Made by a program: the position numbers and the translations under genes | Part shown: one piece after another, positions 11,001 through 22,420 of the stretch | Numbering within the stretch: position 1 is the first letter of the stretch | Layout of the letters: each line of letters begins with the position of its first letter | Notes under the pieces: model-generated | What the model was told of the DNA's origin: nothing | Seen by the model: the letters and a program-made list of their open reading frames with translations, nothing else | Databases searched by the model: none | DNA from: Ciona intestinalis | Lineage: Eukaryota > Chordata > Ascidiacea > Phlebobranchia > Cionidae | Assembly (NCBI RefSeq): GCF_000224145.3 | Contig: NC_020168.2 | Coordinates: 3,066,554-3,130,553 of the forward strand | Length of the DNA: 64,000 nt | Direction: 5' to 3'

Positions 11001-13650
11001 TGTCCCATTTCCCCCCACTCTACCATATATACAAAAAAAGAAAAACAACGTAACATACATGGTAACTCGTAAGCTGGCACGAGGTGTATGAAACAGAACA
11101 CATGTGTTATAACGACTGTCGTTTTCCGGCTACGCGAGGATAAACAAGTTTTACTCATTACATTCACAATTAACAGCGATCGCGGGGCTACGGTTATATA
11201 TAATTCTAAAAATATTCTTTGTTTACTAGTAAACCTTACAATATTTTCTACTTTTTCAGCGTCTTTTCACAAGAAACCCACCCTGGAGGAAGCCGAAGTA
11301 ATCAAAATGACAATTGATGGACCATACACAAGCCATTCACTCTTCAGTCCCGGTACCGTCCCAGAAAAATTACTGCCGCGAATTGAACGCGTCCATGGCG
11401 ATCCTAGAGCATGGTGGATAGGCCATGTTATGAATTACTTCCTTAGACCACAGCAATTGGTCGAAGACGAATTTACTTCAGTTAAAAGAGAGATTCAATT
11501 CGCGCATCCTATCGTTGGGTATTGAGACAAATCGTTAAGATTGAAACTGCGATATTTATATTGAATTTTTTTGCAGTATTCATATACGGAGGCGAGATAA
11601 AATCTCTGAAGCTCCTTATTATGATCTGGAGAGGTATATGGACCATGTGGAAAGCTGGTATGGCCGCTACTTTATGAAACATCCTAGTGAAAATGTGATC
11701 AGACGTGTCTATCTCGCAACGGATGCATCTGAAGTTGTTGAAGAAGCAAAGATAAGGTTAGTGTCGCAATGTCGGCTTGCAGATACGATTGACCCATAGT
11801 TTCCTATTACGTATAGACGTGTAGTCTGTTCTCGGTTTATAACAACATTATAAGCGAACTTGTTTATCACATGTTTACTCACTAGGCGTCTTAGCTATCT
11901 ATAGTGTGAGAGGTATAGATTTAAAACTTAAATGTGTTATATATTATATATACAACATTAGTAAATAAAGACGCTCATTCGCGGCCTACTAGAGATCTCT
12001 AGTAGGCCGTGGCTCATTTAATTTCGTACATTTTCATGCGTGGGTTTGTAGCACTGAAGTGTGAATAACATGATAGCGGACCATATGCGTCCTTTGTCTG
12101 AATAATCTAACTCACACGATCACATAAGTCACAGAAGTCCTGAATTGTTTCATGCACGGCACTGCAGAACAGTTCGTAATAACGGTAAGATACGACGGCG
12201 TATGTTATCTTAAAACGTCAATCGTGAACGATAGGTTACGACTATCACGGAACGTAAACCAGTTTGAATAATTCTTGTGTCCGAATGCTCCTCGTAAAAT
12301 TCGAATACTCGTTCGGAAAAAGGGTATATACTTTATAGCGGCAATAGCAGACAATAAACGTAAAATACAGTCGTATAGGAAAGCTATTGCCTACAATGGG
12401 AATCGAAGTGAAAATATCTGCGCTTCGTCGCTGTCGGTAAGTCTGCGATGAATAACGAACGACACAAGTAGAAAATATGCGCGATATATGTACATTTACT
12501 TACCTACCGATTAAGGTATTCTAATTCTAATGCAGATATCCAAAGTATGCGTTCATCACTGCTCTTGGAAAATTGTTTAAAGAATCTCAAAATCGACAAA
12601 GCGCGTCAGCCGTGAAATGTATCTGGTATGACGTCCTCCTATTGAGGGATTGCGACTTTGCTGTTGTAACATTCTCATCCAATGTAAGTAAAACTTTAAA
12701 GGGGTTATATTTTAGAAACAACGTATAGTAGGATGGGGAAAGATGGGACACCTTTTCATTCCATTTTCTCGTCCCATTTGGTAGTAAACAAAGTAAATTC
12801 AAAGAATTATAAAACCGTATCCTCACGACTCCCATGGACCGTTGTTAATTGTTTAAAACACGATCAGGATATTAGGATATTATGTGCTAAAGGTGTCCCA
12901 TCTTCCCCAACCCTACTGTAACAATTGTAAACTATGTCACATCCCTGTTTTATGTACTGTTCTGGTACAGTGCTTAGTGTGCAAGCGTGAAGTGTGTGAA
13001 ACAGAACACCAGTGTTATAAGGACTACCGATGCCACTCCATGCGAGAGAACATAAATTAAATTCATTCTTACTTAAACATTTAAATAAAGAGGAATATGT
13101 TTTCTGTGTCCTGTGAAACAATCACGCCTTATCTTACACAATAAACCTTTTTAATCATTAAAATAAATGCATTAACGTCTGTTGTTATAAGTACTGTTGT
13201 TTTAACCCATTATTCTAGCCGGCGCAAACTGTACTAAATAGACAAAATAAGGTTGTTAATGTTTGTTAACTGTCTTTCCTTTGGTAGGTGGGTAGGTTGG
13301 TTTATGAGCTTAAGCAAAACTCCACGAGCGATCAAACATACAGTGTTTTAAGTCTGGACGACCGTTACCACTACTGGGGTGAAATTGGCCAAGTACAATT
13401 CGCCATTGCTGACCATAATCCACCAAGTGATATTTTGTGCAAGAACACACTAACTCGTGCCCCAATGCAGGAAATGCGAAAATGGACTTGTGAATTAGAA
13501 TTAAAAGCAGGAGATGAGCTTGTAGCGCTTCCTACACTCTACCATGTTTACCTATCTGGTGGTTATAATCGAAGAACTAAGTTGCACGGTTTATATCCAG
13601 CCCACAAGGTTAAAGATGTTGTCACACCTGCTCCATACCCTTTAACATGA
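8070..13650 (+). CDS. FUT8: alpha-1,6-fucosyltransferase FUT8, 573 aa
   Basis: Nine exons: 8070-8161, 8991-9079, 9714-9957, 10351-10459, 10616-10867, ~11274-11518, 11577-11756, 12536-12683 and 13288-13650. The human enzyme has 575 aa. It is a type II Golgi membrane protein: a hydrophobic anchor at residues ~10-29, then a helical stem (~85-175). The catalytic GT-B region includes NPIDCRVSRKLHCSI, RVHGDPRAWW, HPIVGIHIRRRDK (the alpha-1,6 motif I with paired arginines), RVYLATD and VVTFSSN. A C-terminal SH3-like domain follows (~500-560: ELVALPTLYHVYLSGGYNRR, LHGLYPAHKV). The family transfers fucose from GDP-fucose to the innermost GlcNAc of N-glycans. The start of exon 6 is uncertain (11260 or 11274); 11274 keeps phase with the 10867 donor. 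Three introns carry MITEs and several carry SINE pieces. Confidence 0.95.
8653..8846. mobile_element. palindromic MITE in FUT8 intron 1
   Basis: Complete copy with ends TAGTACTGTGGGGGAAGATG and TCTTCCCACACCCTACTA inside a TATA run. Confidence 0.85.
9137..9317. mobile_element. palindromic MITE, decayed left end (FUT8 intron 2)
   Basis: Left end AAGGTTGGGTATAGGGC is degenerate; the right end GTCCCATCTTACCCCACGG is good. It directly abuts the next MITE. Confidence 0.7.
9318..9511. mobile_element. palindromic MITE, complete, abutting the previous copy
   Basis: Starts TAGTAGGGTGGGGGAGATGG and ends TTCGCCCACCCTACTA. It shares the TA junction with the 9137-9317 copy and has the same orientation. 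Confidence 0.85.
10084..10190 (+). mobile_element. degenerate composite SINE, head plus tail
   Basis: The head GGTGCCGTGGAAAGATGGTT is followed by the tail motif ACGACCGTCGTTGCC. The centre is deleted. It lies in FUT8 intron 3. Confidence 0.55.
10965..11170 (+). mobile_element. composite SINE interrupted by a MITE end (FUT8 intron 5)
   Basis: The head GGCGCCGTGGCAAAGTGTTT is followed by a MITE right terminus (TCCCATTTCCCCCCACTC), then the SINE tail from GTAACATACATGGTAACTCG onward. A degraded MITE left end lies just before it at ~10908. Confidence 0.7.
12726..12919. mobile_element. palindromic MITE in FUT8 intron 8
   Basis: Complete: TAGTAGGATGGGGAAAGATG at the left, CATCTTCCCCAACCCTACTG at the right, in the GTAGTAAACAAAG orientation. 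It starts 42 bp after the splice donor. Confidence 0.85.
12935..13075 (+). mobile_element. composite SINE tail, degraded (FUT8 intron 8)
   Basis: It shows GTGTGAAACAGAACACCAGT, TTATAAGGACT and CATGCGAGAG, in the order of the SINE tail. It directly follows the MITE. Confidence 0.6.
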
Positions 13651-14488
13651 TTTGATTCCATTGCAGTGGTTGCACTGTGTATATTGGTGGCCACATGATG
13701 ACTAACCATTACATACTCATATAACTTATCAGCAACAGGAAAGGTGTTGTGAAAAACAATGGAAAATTTCTTATAACAATAGAAGGAAATTAAGCTGTTG
13801 CGTTATGGGCCATACACTGTGTAGTCTGCTGTTTAAGTTTCTATTTTGCAACTTTTTAAAAGCACTGTATAGTTAAAACCTTATTTATTAAAGTATCTGC
13901 TTAAGTGCACGAATGTAGTTTACAATGAAGTATTTATGCAACAATTAATTGACACAAATGCAATATAACAATATATTAAAATACTAACTAAGATTAATAA
14001 GAGTACAATACATTCATAAAAACCAGCTAAACTTTGTGTATACTCTATACAACTTCAAACAAAAACCTTTTCATTCAATTAAAATCAGCTATACAGAAAA
14101 AAATCCAAAAAACAATCATAAACAAAGTTGCATATGTGGTAACCTGTAAGCAATCACGAGCTGTTAGAAACAGAAAACCTATGTTATAACTGCATAAAAC
14201 CGCTACGGTACAATAAATAAGCCAAAACTATTCATTCATTAAGTATTTGGATACAACAGCCACACTTTTTAACTGACATGCTTTCTACATTTTTATCCAT
14301 AGCATGTTTTAACAACTGTTGTTTTGCTGTTAACTACTTTCTCTCAGTTCTTCAAATATCATAATTTTGGGCCTTTTGGCTATTGTTTCCGAAGAGATAA
14401 ATAAAATTATGATATGTTATAGTTAGTTATACATTAGTTTGTGAACCATTGATTATAAATCTGGATACTTTTTTGGCAAAGTTTGGAT
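13651..14488. other. tail-to-tail region between FUT8 and CYBA
   Basis: Holds the two 3' UTRs and a SINE tail at 14125-14250. I see no ORF with recognisable content and no structured RNA. Confidence 0.5.
14125..14250 (+). mobile_element. composite SINE tail
   Basis: ACAAAGTTGCATATGTGGTA, then GTTAGAAACAGAAAACC and the AATAAATAAG end. The head is absent and divergence is high. Confidence 0.55.
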
Positions 14489-16555
14489 TTAGATTTGTTT
14501 GTTTTGTGGAAGGCGAGGTGGGGGTTGGCTCGGAGGTTGCGTGATGTCATTTGATGTGGATGGGACTTGGGGACGAGACTCTATGGGATTCCATCTTTCT
14601 TTATGTAAAGCAGCCTGTGAGTTGAAACATTTAGATTGAATTTTTGCATGAATGTTCGGAAAAAGTTATTCAGCGTCATGATAGTACTATGTAGCCTTTA
14701 GCCCACATCCTAGGGCCCTTCCTTGTTTTTCTGTAGGGTGTCACCATATTGAATACAATATTAGGTTTTGGGAGTCAAAATTATGCAAAAGGCAAATCAT
14801 TTCTGCTTGTAACTGCTCATTACAATAGTTCTCTTGGTTTTAGATAAAAGACAAAGTAGATAACAATAATAAATACATCCTTAATTGTTGTATATTATGT
14901 TTATCTCCTCGTTGTATTTTATGCCATTTTTGTTTTATGCGGGTGAGGTCCTTTGTCAAGGCATACCAGGGTGAAGGGGATTTAGGCCTGCGTCGGCCCA
15001 TTTGTATAAGCTTTATAATAATCTTTACTTACCCCCAAATAGATACCACTGCCAACAATCACACAGACTGAACCAAGAAACGTTGGAACACTAATGATTC
15101 CAGGTATGCAGACTCTACAGGAAGTATCAGAATATTATTAATATATGGTTGTGGCAACCAGCGCTGCAGCAAAGTGGTTAGCATGCCTGCCTCTAAAGTT
15201 TAAACCAGAGGTAATGAGTTGAAGGCTCGTCGCTGCTACCATTGTGGGTGTATGTGTTCTTGGGCAAGACTCCCAAAGGCAATTGCTCCAACCAAGTGGT
15301 CATTAATTGGTTGTCCAAATTATCAGCCATACATGATAAAAATTTAAAAAAATTTCCCAAAAAATAATCATCCACAAAGTAACATACATGGTAACTCGTA
15401 AGCTAGCACGATGTGTATAAAACAGAACACCTGTGCTATAACAACTATAGTTCTCCGCCACATGAAGATGAAGTAAATTACATTCATTCATATAAAAAGC
15501 ATAGTCAAATGTCATAGACATGTGGTCACATACTTACATGAAGTATGCTATTGCACGAAAATAATAGCTGCTGACAAACGGTAGTTTATTGACCATAGTA
15601 GAAAAACAGGACTGACCACTGCATGAACAAAATCATTGAGTTGAATCAAGTAAAAATAAAATACTATCAGTATTACATAAAAAAAAATTATAAATACGCT
15701 GTGACTTTTTTTACAAAGTAATCAACAGAATTAAAAATGAGTTGGAAATTTAGAGATTCAGTGGCTCATTATACACACTGTTAATATTTATGGTTATAAT
15801 TAACCAGCACACCTTCTAAGCAGAGTGTTTCCTTTGTTCTTCTTTCCTCTTGGATATTCAAGTAAGCCAACTAAAATGCCAAACACACTACAACACAATA
15901 TCAAGCTGTTAAGTTTAAGAAACCTGAAATATATATTATCTTCTACCTCAGTAACATATATTATTTTACTACAAACCATTCCTATAACTTAAATACAATA
16001 TTTTCATTGTTTTTTCATTAAAAAGTTTACATACAAGACGCATATAGGTAGTTGAAAATTGAATAGTAAACCCGGTTGTTAAAAGAAATGAGCTTTTAGC
16101 ACTTGTGAAGAATCCTCTGGCATGTTACAGACTAGGCTGAGAGAGGTTGGTAGTTAGCAGTTGTTAGTTGGGGGGTAGGGGCTAATGGTTATAGGAGTTA
16201 GTAGTTACTAGCTACGCAGATAACATAGGAGGGGTTCTTCACTAGTACTGGACCTTCAATAAAATATTTTTGTTTGCAAAAGGATACACTCCGTATATTC
16301 CAATTGGTAACCAGAACATGAAGTTCTTGAGTAATCCTCCAACAATTCCAATGATTCCTCCAAGAGTCAGAACTGAAACGTTTTTTTATAACATTTGTTT
16401 TATATGCTTACGTAATGTCAATTTAGCGTATATTGTTTTGACAACGGAGTAGCTTTTATAGCCAGTTAGGACTCACCATAGCTACCAAGAAGAGCAGTTT
16501 CATTCGCCCACATTCCCCACTGTATACTTCGTATATTGCTACTCGAGGAAGGCAT
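14489..16555 (-). CDS. CYBA: cytochrome b-245 light chain, p22phox, 175 aa
   Basis: Six exons: 16477-16555, 16288-16372, 15813-15887, 15538-15618, 15033-15114 and 14489-14614; phases close. Human p22phox has 195 aa. Matches run along the whole chain: IQWGMWANETALL near the start (human IEWAMWANEQAL), the diagnostic LLEYPRGKKNKG at ~63-74, SSYYFRAIAYF, and the last hydrophobic stretch VCVIVGSGIYL. The C-terminal tail contains PPSQPPPRLP at ~161-170, matching the proline-rich site that binds the p47phox SH3 pair. p22phox is the membrane partner that stabilises NOX catalytic subunits and docks the cytosolic activator for superoxide production. The exon 2 donor (GTATCC) is weak, but phase and homology fix it. 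Two SINE copies and other repeats lie in the introns. Confidence 0.93.
15155..15488 (+). mobile_element. composite SINE, near full length (CYBA intron 4)
   Basis: All modules are in order: tRNA-like head (GCAGCAAAGTGGTTAGCATG), CTGCTACCATTGTGGGTG, the CCAAATTATCAGCCATACAT linker, A-rich stretch, GTAACATACATGGTAACTCG, and an ATTCATTCAT end. It is inserted antisense to the gene. Confidence 0.85.
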
Positions 16556-16995
16556 GTTTTTTGTAACCTAACCTACCAATACTTCTTGACACTTTAGTGC
16601 TGTATACGAAGTACTTCAGCAGGAAATAACGGAAAGGGAAGTTCCCGAACTATAATGACGTCACCTTTTTCATGGAAATGTCAAAAGATTGGGAGCTTAC
16701 AGCAAAAAGAGCTTACTTAGGTATCTATATGATAAGACGTCATCGTAAGTTTAGATTTCACGCATGATCAACGATCTGTTTATTCTTCGGTTATTATAGA
16801 ACCTTTATATTATTATAAATGATAGTCTTTTGTCTTTCTCCTAATTCCAATCCGTCTATTACTCTATTTCTACTGCAATCTTAAACCGAAACTATCACGC
16901 CGCTTTGCATTGCAGCACATTCATTCATTGCAGTATTTGTGTTATAAAATGAGGCAACTGCCAAACAATATGCAAGAAATGTTTTATGTTGGTCA
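16556..16995. other. intergenic, CYBA upstream region and 3' side of the KDEL gene
   Basis: 440 bp containing the presumed CYBA promoter and the 3' UTR of the next minus-strand gene. Nothing else was recognised. Confidence 0.5.
16656..16663. promoter_or_regulatory. CRE-type TGACGTCA in the CYBA upstream region
   Basis: A perfect octamer 101 bp upstream of the CYBA start codon. GGAA-containing sequences (GGAAATAACGGAAAGGGAAG) lie just downstream of it, compatible with ETS-type binding. Function is inferred from position only. Confidence 0.35.
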
Positions 16996-19286
16996 TTATA
17001 ATTCGTCCTTTATGCTTGGAGGTTGAAAGAATTTTCCGTAGGTCGACTCTCGTTCCTTGAAAGATTCAACTTCTGGGATGGTCAATACACCGTCTTCGTC
17101 TGTGTCCAGCAAGTGAAAGTACTTTTGTGCTGTTTGCTAAAAATAAAATTTAAGTGTAGGCTACCTTTACCTTAATATACTAAACAACACAATAACTTAC
17201 CTTAAGAATATCGACTTTGTCCTCCTGTTTATAGTTATCAGGGAAGAGATCGACCACTGCGTTAATCAAATTACTTTTCGTTGTATTGAAAGACCCATTG
17301 AATGCGTTGTGGAGAATTCGTCTGTAAGGACGTAAGTGTAATGATGTTATTTTATATTTTTATGATGTTTAGCGTAAACGTCGTGTTATGATGGTCAATC
17401 GCATGACTTCCTTAAGTGACATTTAGTTACCCCTTGGTTGTATGATCACATACATCGACCGAATTGCAATAAAAACGATTAAACGTCTAAACTCCTAACT
17501 GGGTTAGTTTACATGCGTTGCTTACTGTTCAAGGCTCATAGCCGGATGCTTGCGATAGTGAGACAACGTTTCGTATTCTGGGAAGAACGTGCCAATGCAA
17601 TCTTCATGAAATGTCTGGTCATTTACCGGGTCAAACCAAAAGTTAATCGCAAGTTTTCTGCCTTTTGGTCCTTTTAATTGGTGAAACCACCTATTAAAAC
17701 ACGAGGAGGCAATGAATATTTGAGACCGTGTAGCTTAACTGTAATGGTGTCGTCTTCTAATGCTAAACTCACCGAACTGGCATGTAAAAACAGTCTCCAG
17801 CCTCGATAGTTGCTCCATACCACGGTATCTTTGAAATATTTCCATATTTGTACATATCAACCCTTTCAACATCTACACTACTCGTGTTACTAAACTGATC
17901 GAGTAAATCATCCAATGACAGACTGTCCTCGTATTTCTGCCAGAAAAATGTAAACATATTTGTATGCATTCTTGCTATGCATAAACACAGGGTTATCTAA
18001 TAACAGAACTTAGCCTGTCAAGTGAACAGAAGTATTCTACATCGTCGCCGTGGAAAAGTGGTTATAGGCCGTTCTCTCTAGCCCAAAATTTACCGTTTCC
18101 CAAAAAGTCACATCCGTGATAGTATGTGATCAGACACGTTTGAAAAAGAACACACGAATAATAACGAGTGCCGTTGCCCGCCACGGGAATGAAAAATAAG
18201 TAACTTATTGATACCTTTTAAACCTACTGCACACCTTACAAAAACCTTACCGGGTCTATAAGTAACAGATCTTTCTTCCCATCATAAAGGCAATTTAGAT
18301 TTTCGTTACTGTCGTTATGAAGAAGAGAGTTGGAGTCGCCTGCTGAAAACCACATCGCCACCACATTTAACAGTTTAAAAAAACTTCCGCACAGTAGCGA
18401 CTTCGGAACGAACACTTCAGCATCTAAAAAGTGTGAGGAAATTATTATTTTCAAATTGGTAACTTATATTTAAACCTGTAGACTATACATTACGGCTTCT
18501 ACTCGATGTTTAAAAATCACGTTCTTTTAACAAAGTCACGTTTATACAAAACAGAACTACGTTTACATATACCTGTATATAGTAGGGTGGGGGAAGATGG
18601 GACACCTTTATCACATAATATCCAGATATCCTGATTGTGTTTTAAACAATTAACAACGGTCTATGAGAGTCATGAGGACATAGTTTCTTACTACCAAGTG
18701 GGACGAGAAAATATAATAAAAACCTGTCCCATCTTCCCCCACCCTATACTATATATGTATATTATTGACCATTGTTTTTAATACGACAAATGTTTACGTT
18801 TGCTTACCCGCAAACTGCTCATTAGATATTTGACTCATAATGTAAACGTCTTCTTTCTCATAAACAGACAGAAATTCTGACATTTTCATAGGGAATGGTT
18901 CTTCTATTACTCTTTCTTTGAGCGGTTCTATACTGAATGTTGCATCTCCATAACGTTCTCTGAATGGTATATAGTAGTGTAAACGCCTATAGACATGCGC
19001 ACGTCTGTACTTTTCCTTGTAAACCTTGCGTTTACCTCAAGTAAGAGTCGTTTCTCAAGTTGTTAAAGTTAGGAAATTTCTTGGCTACTCCTTTAAACAC
19101 CACTGGTTTCGCAGGTGCGACGTAGTTATCGTAAAACTCGATCGGGGTTGGAAAATCGTCCCTTTCTTCTATAGGCATGGGTGGCATGTGCGAACCAATG
19201 TGTTGCATGTGACCTGGTGGGTCATCCGCCACAACAACAACGGCTAGTTGCACAATGCTAAATATGACTATCCTACATCCATTCAT
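16996..19286 (-). CDS. ER-lumen JmjC (Cupin_8-type) protein with EF-hand and KDEL tail, 388 aa
   Basis: Seven exons: 19036-19286, 18808-18959, 18251-18423, 17773-17936, 17526-17690, 17201-17321 and 16996-17136; phases close. Residues 1-~20 are a signal peptide (MNGCRIVIFSIVQLAVVVVA). The double-stranded beta-helix keeps an Fe(II)/2-oxoglutarate-type triad: H-N-D at ~170-172 (SLLHNDSNENLNCL), a basic residue in GKKDLLLIDP, and the distal His in GDCFYMPVRWFHQLKG (~250). One canonical EF-hand loop, DTDEDGVLTIPE, lies at ~353-364. The last four residues are KDEL directly before TAA, the ER-retrieval signal. Several N-glycosylation sequons are present (NDS, NTS, NIS, NGS, NTT). This suggests a calcium-responsive ER hydroxylase of unknown substrate. 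I do not recognise a named orthologue. JMJD8 is ER-luminal but shorter. Confidence 0.85.
18045..18215 (+). mobile_element. degenerate composite SINE
   Basis: Head TCGCCGTGGAAAAGTGGTTA and tail ATAACGAGTGCCGTTGCCCG with the middle lost. It lies antisense in the intron between 17936 and 18251 of the KDEL gene. Confidence 0.55.
18580..18751. mobile_element. palindromic MITE, slightly shortened
   Basis: Ends AGTAGGGTGGGGGAAGATGG and CATCTTCCCCCACCCTATAC. It lies in the intron between exons 2 and 3 of the KDEL gene. Confidence 0.85.
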
Positions 19287-20139
19287 TACGTTTCTTCTAC
19301 AGCAAATAAAGTATTCTGTATTTACCAGAGATAATAAATTAGTATAATCATATACTTTTATAAACTATTTCCAATCCTCTTCAATTCTGCCTACAGCACT
19401 ACAAGTCTGGTCTCATCAATGTTTCTACAACCACATCGGGACGTGGCATTACGCAAACATCAGCACTCAAAAGATACAGTTGTTCTGAGAAACACGAATA
19501 TACCGCTTCCACGTTTTCCCGTTGATTCTATCCAAGCTGCGCTGTTATATCTGTATATCACATACGTATACTGCAATACATATTATGTTATTAAATTGAA
19601 AAATAAAACACATGGGCTATGAAAAACGTTTTAACATAACATATTATAGCGTCCACACACGGCGATTTTCACACACTCTCTTTGATCAACATTTACCCAT
19701 ATTATGACGTAATTGTACTGAGGTCTCGCTTCGTTGAAACTGGTCATACCACTGCATTTTAATGCAAGTAAGTGAAGGTTAGAACAAATATGTAAATACA
19801 TGTTGGCGCTGAATCAGATATATTAAAACTCCCAAAATTGTGTAGTTTGCGAGATTAAATCATTAACTCAGTATCATTTTGTAGTTTAATAATATATTCG
19901 TTTTAATTCGTTCCATTAGGCAGCTAAACCGCTTTACTACATGTACGTATAGACGAATCAAACCTAATGGCTTAACCAAAGCACAACAAAATCAAAGCGC
20001 TGTTTCTTGGAGAGATCATTTGAGTTGAGTTTCCTGTCATATTTGCGCATGTGCAATCAACATATTAGAAACTGAGAGGCCTATCTCTTCAAACAAGTTG
20101 AATTCATTCGCCTAAACTTTAGACCCTAAACAAAGCACG
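19287..20139. other. divergent intergenic region
   Basis: 853 bp between the KDEL gene (minus) and the peptide candidate (plus). No repeats or ORFs were recognised; it may be a shared promoter region. Confidence 0.45.
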
Positions 20140-21937
20140 ATGAACGGACGAACAATATGTTTAGTTTGTGTGGTTGTATCTTGTATGATGCAGTTCTCGA
20201 AATCGAAAGTACCACCTGTGTTACCAAAAAGGAGAAGAAGTCCCCCAAAAGCCGGATTACCCGAAGTGAAACTCATGTAAGAAAAACAAGTTTTTAGACT
20301 TTTTTCTGACTATTTACACTGTATAAAAAAAATACGATAGAAAGAGTTTTGTGTGTGTGTTTATACCGTACATTGCTTTTACAGGCGGATCATCAGCGAA
20401 GACCCAATGAAAGGTAAGATAACAGTTATGTGCATCAAGCCTCGATGTTATCACTTTGTATAGTAGGGTGGGGGAAGATGGGACACTTTGTCAGACGAGA
20501 CTTTTTTTAATATTTTTTTTACGCACCCCCATTTAATGATAATCAGGAAACTAAGGTTACAGAATTATTCGACAGTATTATCACGACTTTATAAAACGCC
20601 CGTTAAAGCTGATTACTCTTTTAAAATATTAAAAAAAATATGTAAATTAGAAACAGTATACTTTGAACAGGTAAAAAAATGCGAAATAGTAAGGTGCTAT
20701 TTTTTAATGTTCGCTCAATCATAGTAAAGCCAATGAATTTTTTTAGTTTGCGTGTGCGAACGATTTAACGTTTCATAGCTCCATAAAACAACCTTGAATA
20801 TTTCCTACAGTTTGATTTTGTCTCATAAAACTGGTTTTAGTTTTGTAAAAAAAACAATGATATATAAGCATGAAGAAAATAGGCAGGGGTCAATATATGA
20901 CTTTAATTTGAGATAAAAACAACAAAAAAATATCGGTTTAACGTTATATATATAAAGGTTACATAGCAAAGAAACTAGCACAGCCGGTTAAACTCGATAG
21001 GTTAACTAAAAAGTTGCAGAATACTGCTAATGTAAATATATTTCAATTTAGAGTCCCATCTTCCCCTACATTGTAGTTTTGTATGTTTTCAATGCCAAAC
21101 TTTGAAAGATTTGCTTTTAATTTAGTAATTGATACCTCAGGGGGTTTTCAACTATAAAATACTGATATAATAAAAAGATAATATTTTGAAAATATGTTCG
21201 AAATTTGGTCATTTTCACTTGGTGATAATTTATAAGAAGTGGCTTGTGCCAAATCAGAGTAGTAATACCCAATTTGTAGCAAAAATAACAACTTTATCAA
21301 TAGTTATTATCAATTTTCTGTTATTACAAGTTCATATACATTTGTAGGATACAATATTTATCTATTGATGTTCGAACATTACCCATTGTCGTTCAAACAA
21401 TACCAATTGTTATGCAATAATATAATGTATAGGTAACATGTTAAAACTATAGCAGTAGGGCAAGAAAAAGAATGTTTAGACCTAATTTTCAAATCATACA
21501 GTGTTATTTCGTGTTATTTGCGATATTCCTATTTATAAATACACTTAATAATCAAAATTAACAATGATTTTAAACTGTCCCATCTTGTCCTGTGTGTTTT
21601 TAAATTTGTAAAATTTCACCTGCTATGCGGATCGCTAAATAACTCCTGGTGTGTTTTATTATATTTTATTAAATTGATGTCAATTAATAAAAGAAAGATA
21701 GTACTAATTCGTGGTATTACCCAAAAAACGTCATCTTATTTTATTTTGAAAATATTTGGCATTTAGTAATATTATATTTGTAGATGCCTTGCGGAGGTTT
21801 AAGACATATTAGATGCTTTAGAGAGAAGTATACACAATGCATCCAGAATTGAATAAACCAATATGTGACTGTAAAAGTTGTATTTGTGTTATTTTTTTAT
21901 TACAGCATGCCGTAATACCAAATCAAGCGCATATTGA
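20140..21937 (+). CDS. possible small secreted peptide precursor, 65 aa (tentative)
   Basis: Three phase-matched exons with clean GT-AG borders: 20140-20276, 20385-20413 and 21906-21937 (stop TGA). Residues 1-~21 look like a signal peptide (MNGRTICLVCVVVSCMMQFS). A proline-rich segment follows, with the polybasic cluster KRRR at residues 30-33 (a possible convertase site), then KLMRIISEDPMK and a short tail with one cysteine. I recognise no family. The organisation resembles a neuropeptide or antimicrobial-peptide precursor, but no amidation signal (Gly before a basic site) is evident. The second intron is 1.5 kb and is mostly a large MITE-like element. The short coding length means chance cannot be excluded. 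Confidence 0.35.
20461..21780. mobile_element. large relative of the TA-flanked MITE, diverged
   Basis: The left end TAGTAGGGTGGGGGAAGATG is identical to the MITE family, but the interior is different and AT-rich. A family-type terminus (GTCCCATCTTCCCCTACATT) occurs at ~21053-21072. Sequence alignable with the 23063 element continues to ~21780, so this may be two nested relatives. No transposase frame was seen. Confidence 0.6.
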
Positions 21938-22100
21938 AATCCAAGAGAAAGCACGATAAAGTTATTAAAAACGATGTTACATTGGAGAAGCAAAAGTTTT
22001 AAAACCTCGGGTTTCTGACCTTGCGATTCAATACTTTCCGGAGAGTAAATTCCCAGCGAACGAGCCGGTGTTTAAAAATGTGACTTCCTCAAAATAATGT

Positions 22101-22420
22101 ATCGGCGGAGTGGCCAAGTGGTTTGTGCTAACCATAGGTATGGATTCAAGGCTTGTCGCTGCTACCATTTTGGGCGTATGTGTTCTTGGGCAAGACACTT
22201 ACTACGGTAATTTCTCCAACCCAGTAGTCATAATGGTTTGTCCAAATTATCCGCTACACATAAAAAATAAAAATATTCCCCTAAAAAATAATCACCCACA
22301 AAGTAACGTACTTGGTAACTCGTATGCTGGCACGAGGTGTATGAAACATAACACTCGTGTTATAAAAACTATTGTTTTCCGGCCACATGGGGATAAAGCA
22401 AGCTACATTCATTTATCCAA
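22101..22420 (+). mobile_element. composite SINE, near full length
   Basis: Head GGCGGAGTGGCCAAGTGGTT, then TGCTACCATTTTGGGCGTAT, GGGCAAGACAC, TTGTCCAAATTATCC, GTAACGTACTTGGTAACTCG and an ATTCATTTAT end. Part of the head after the A box is deleted. Confidence 0.85.
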
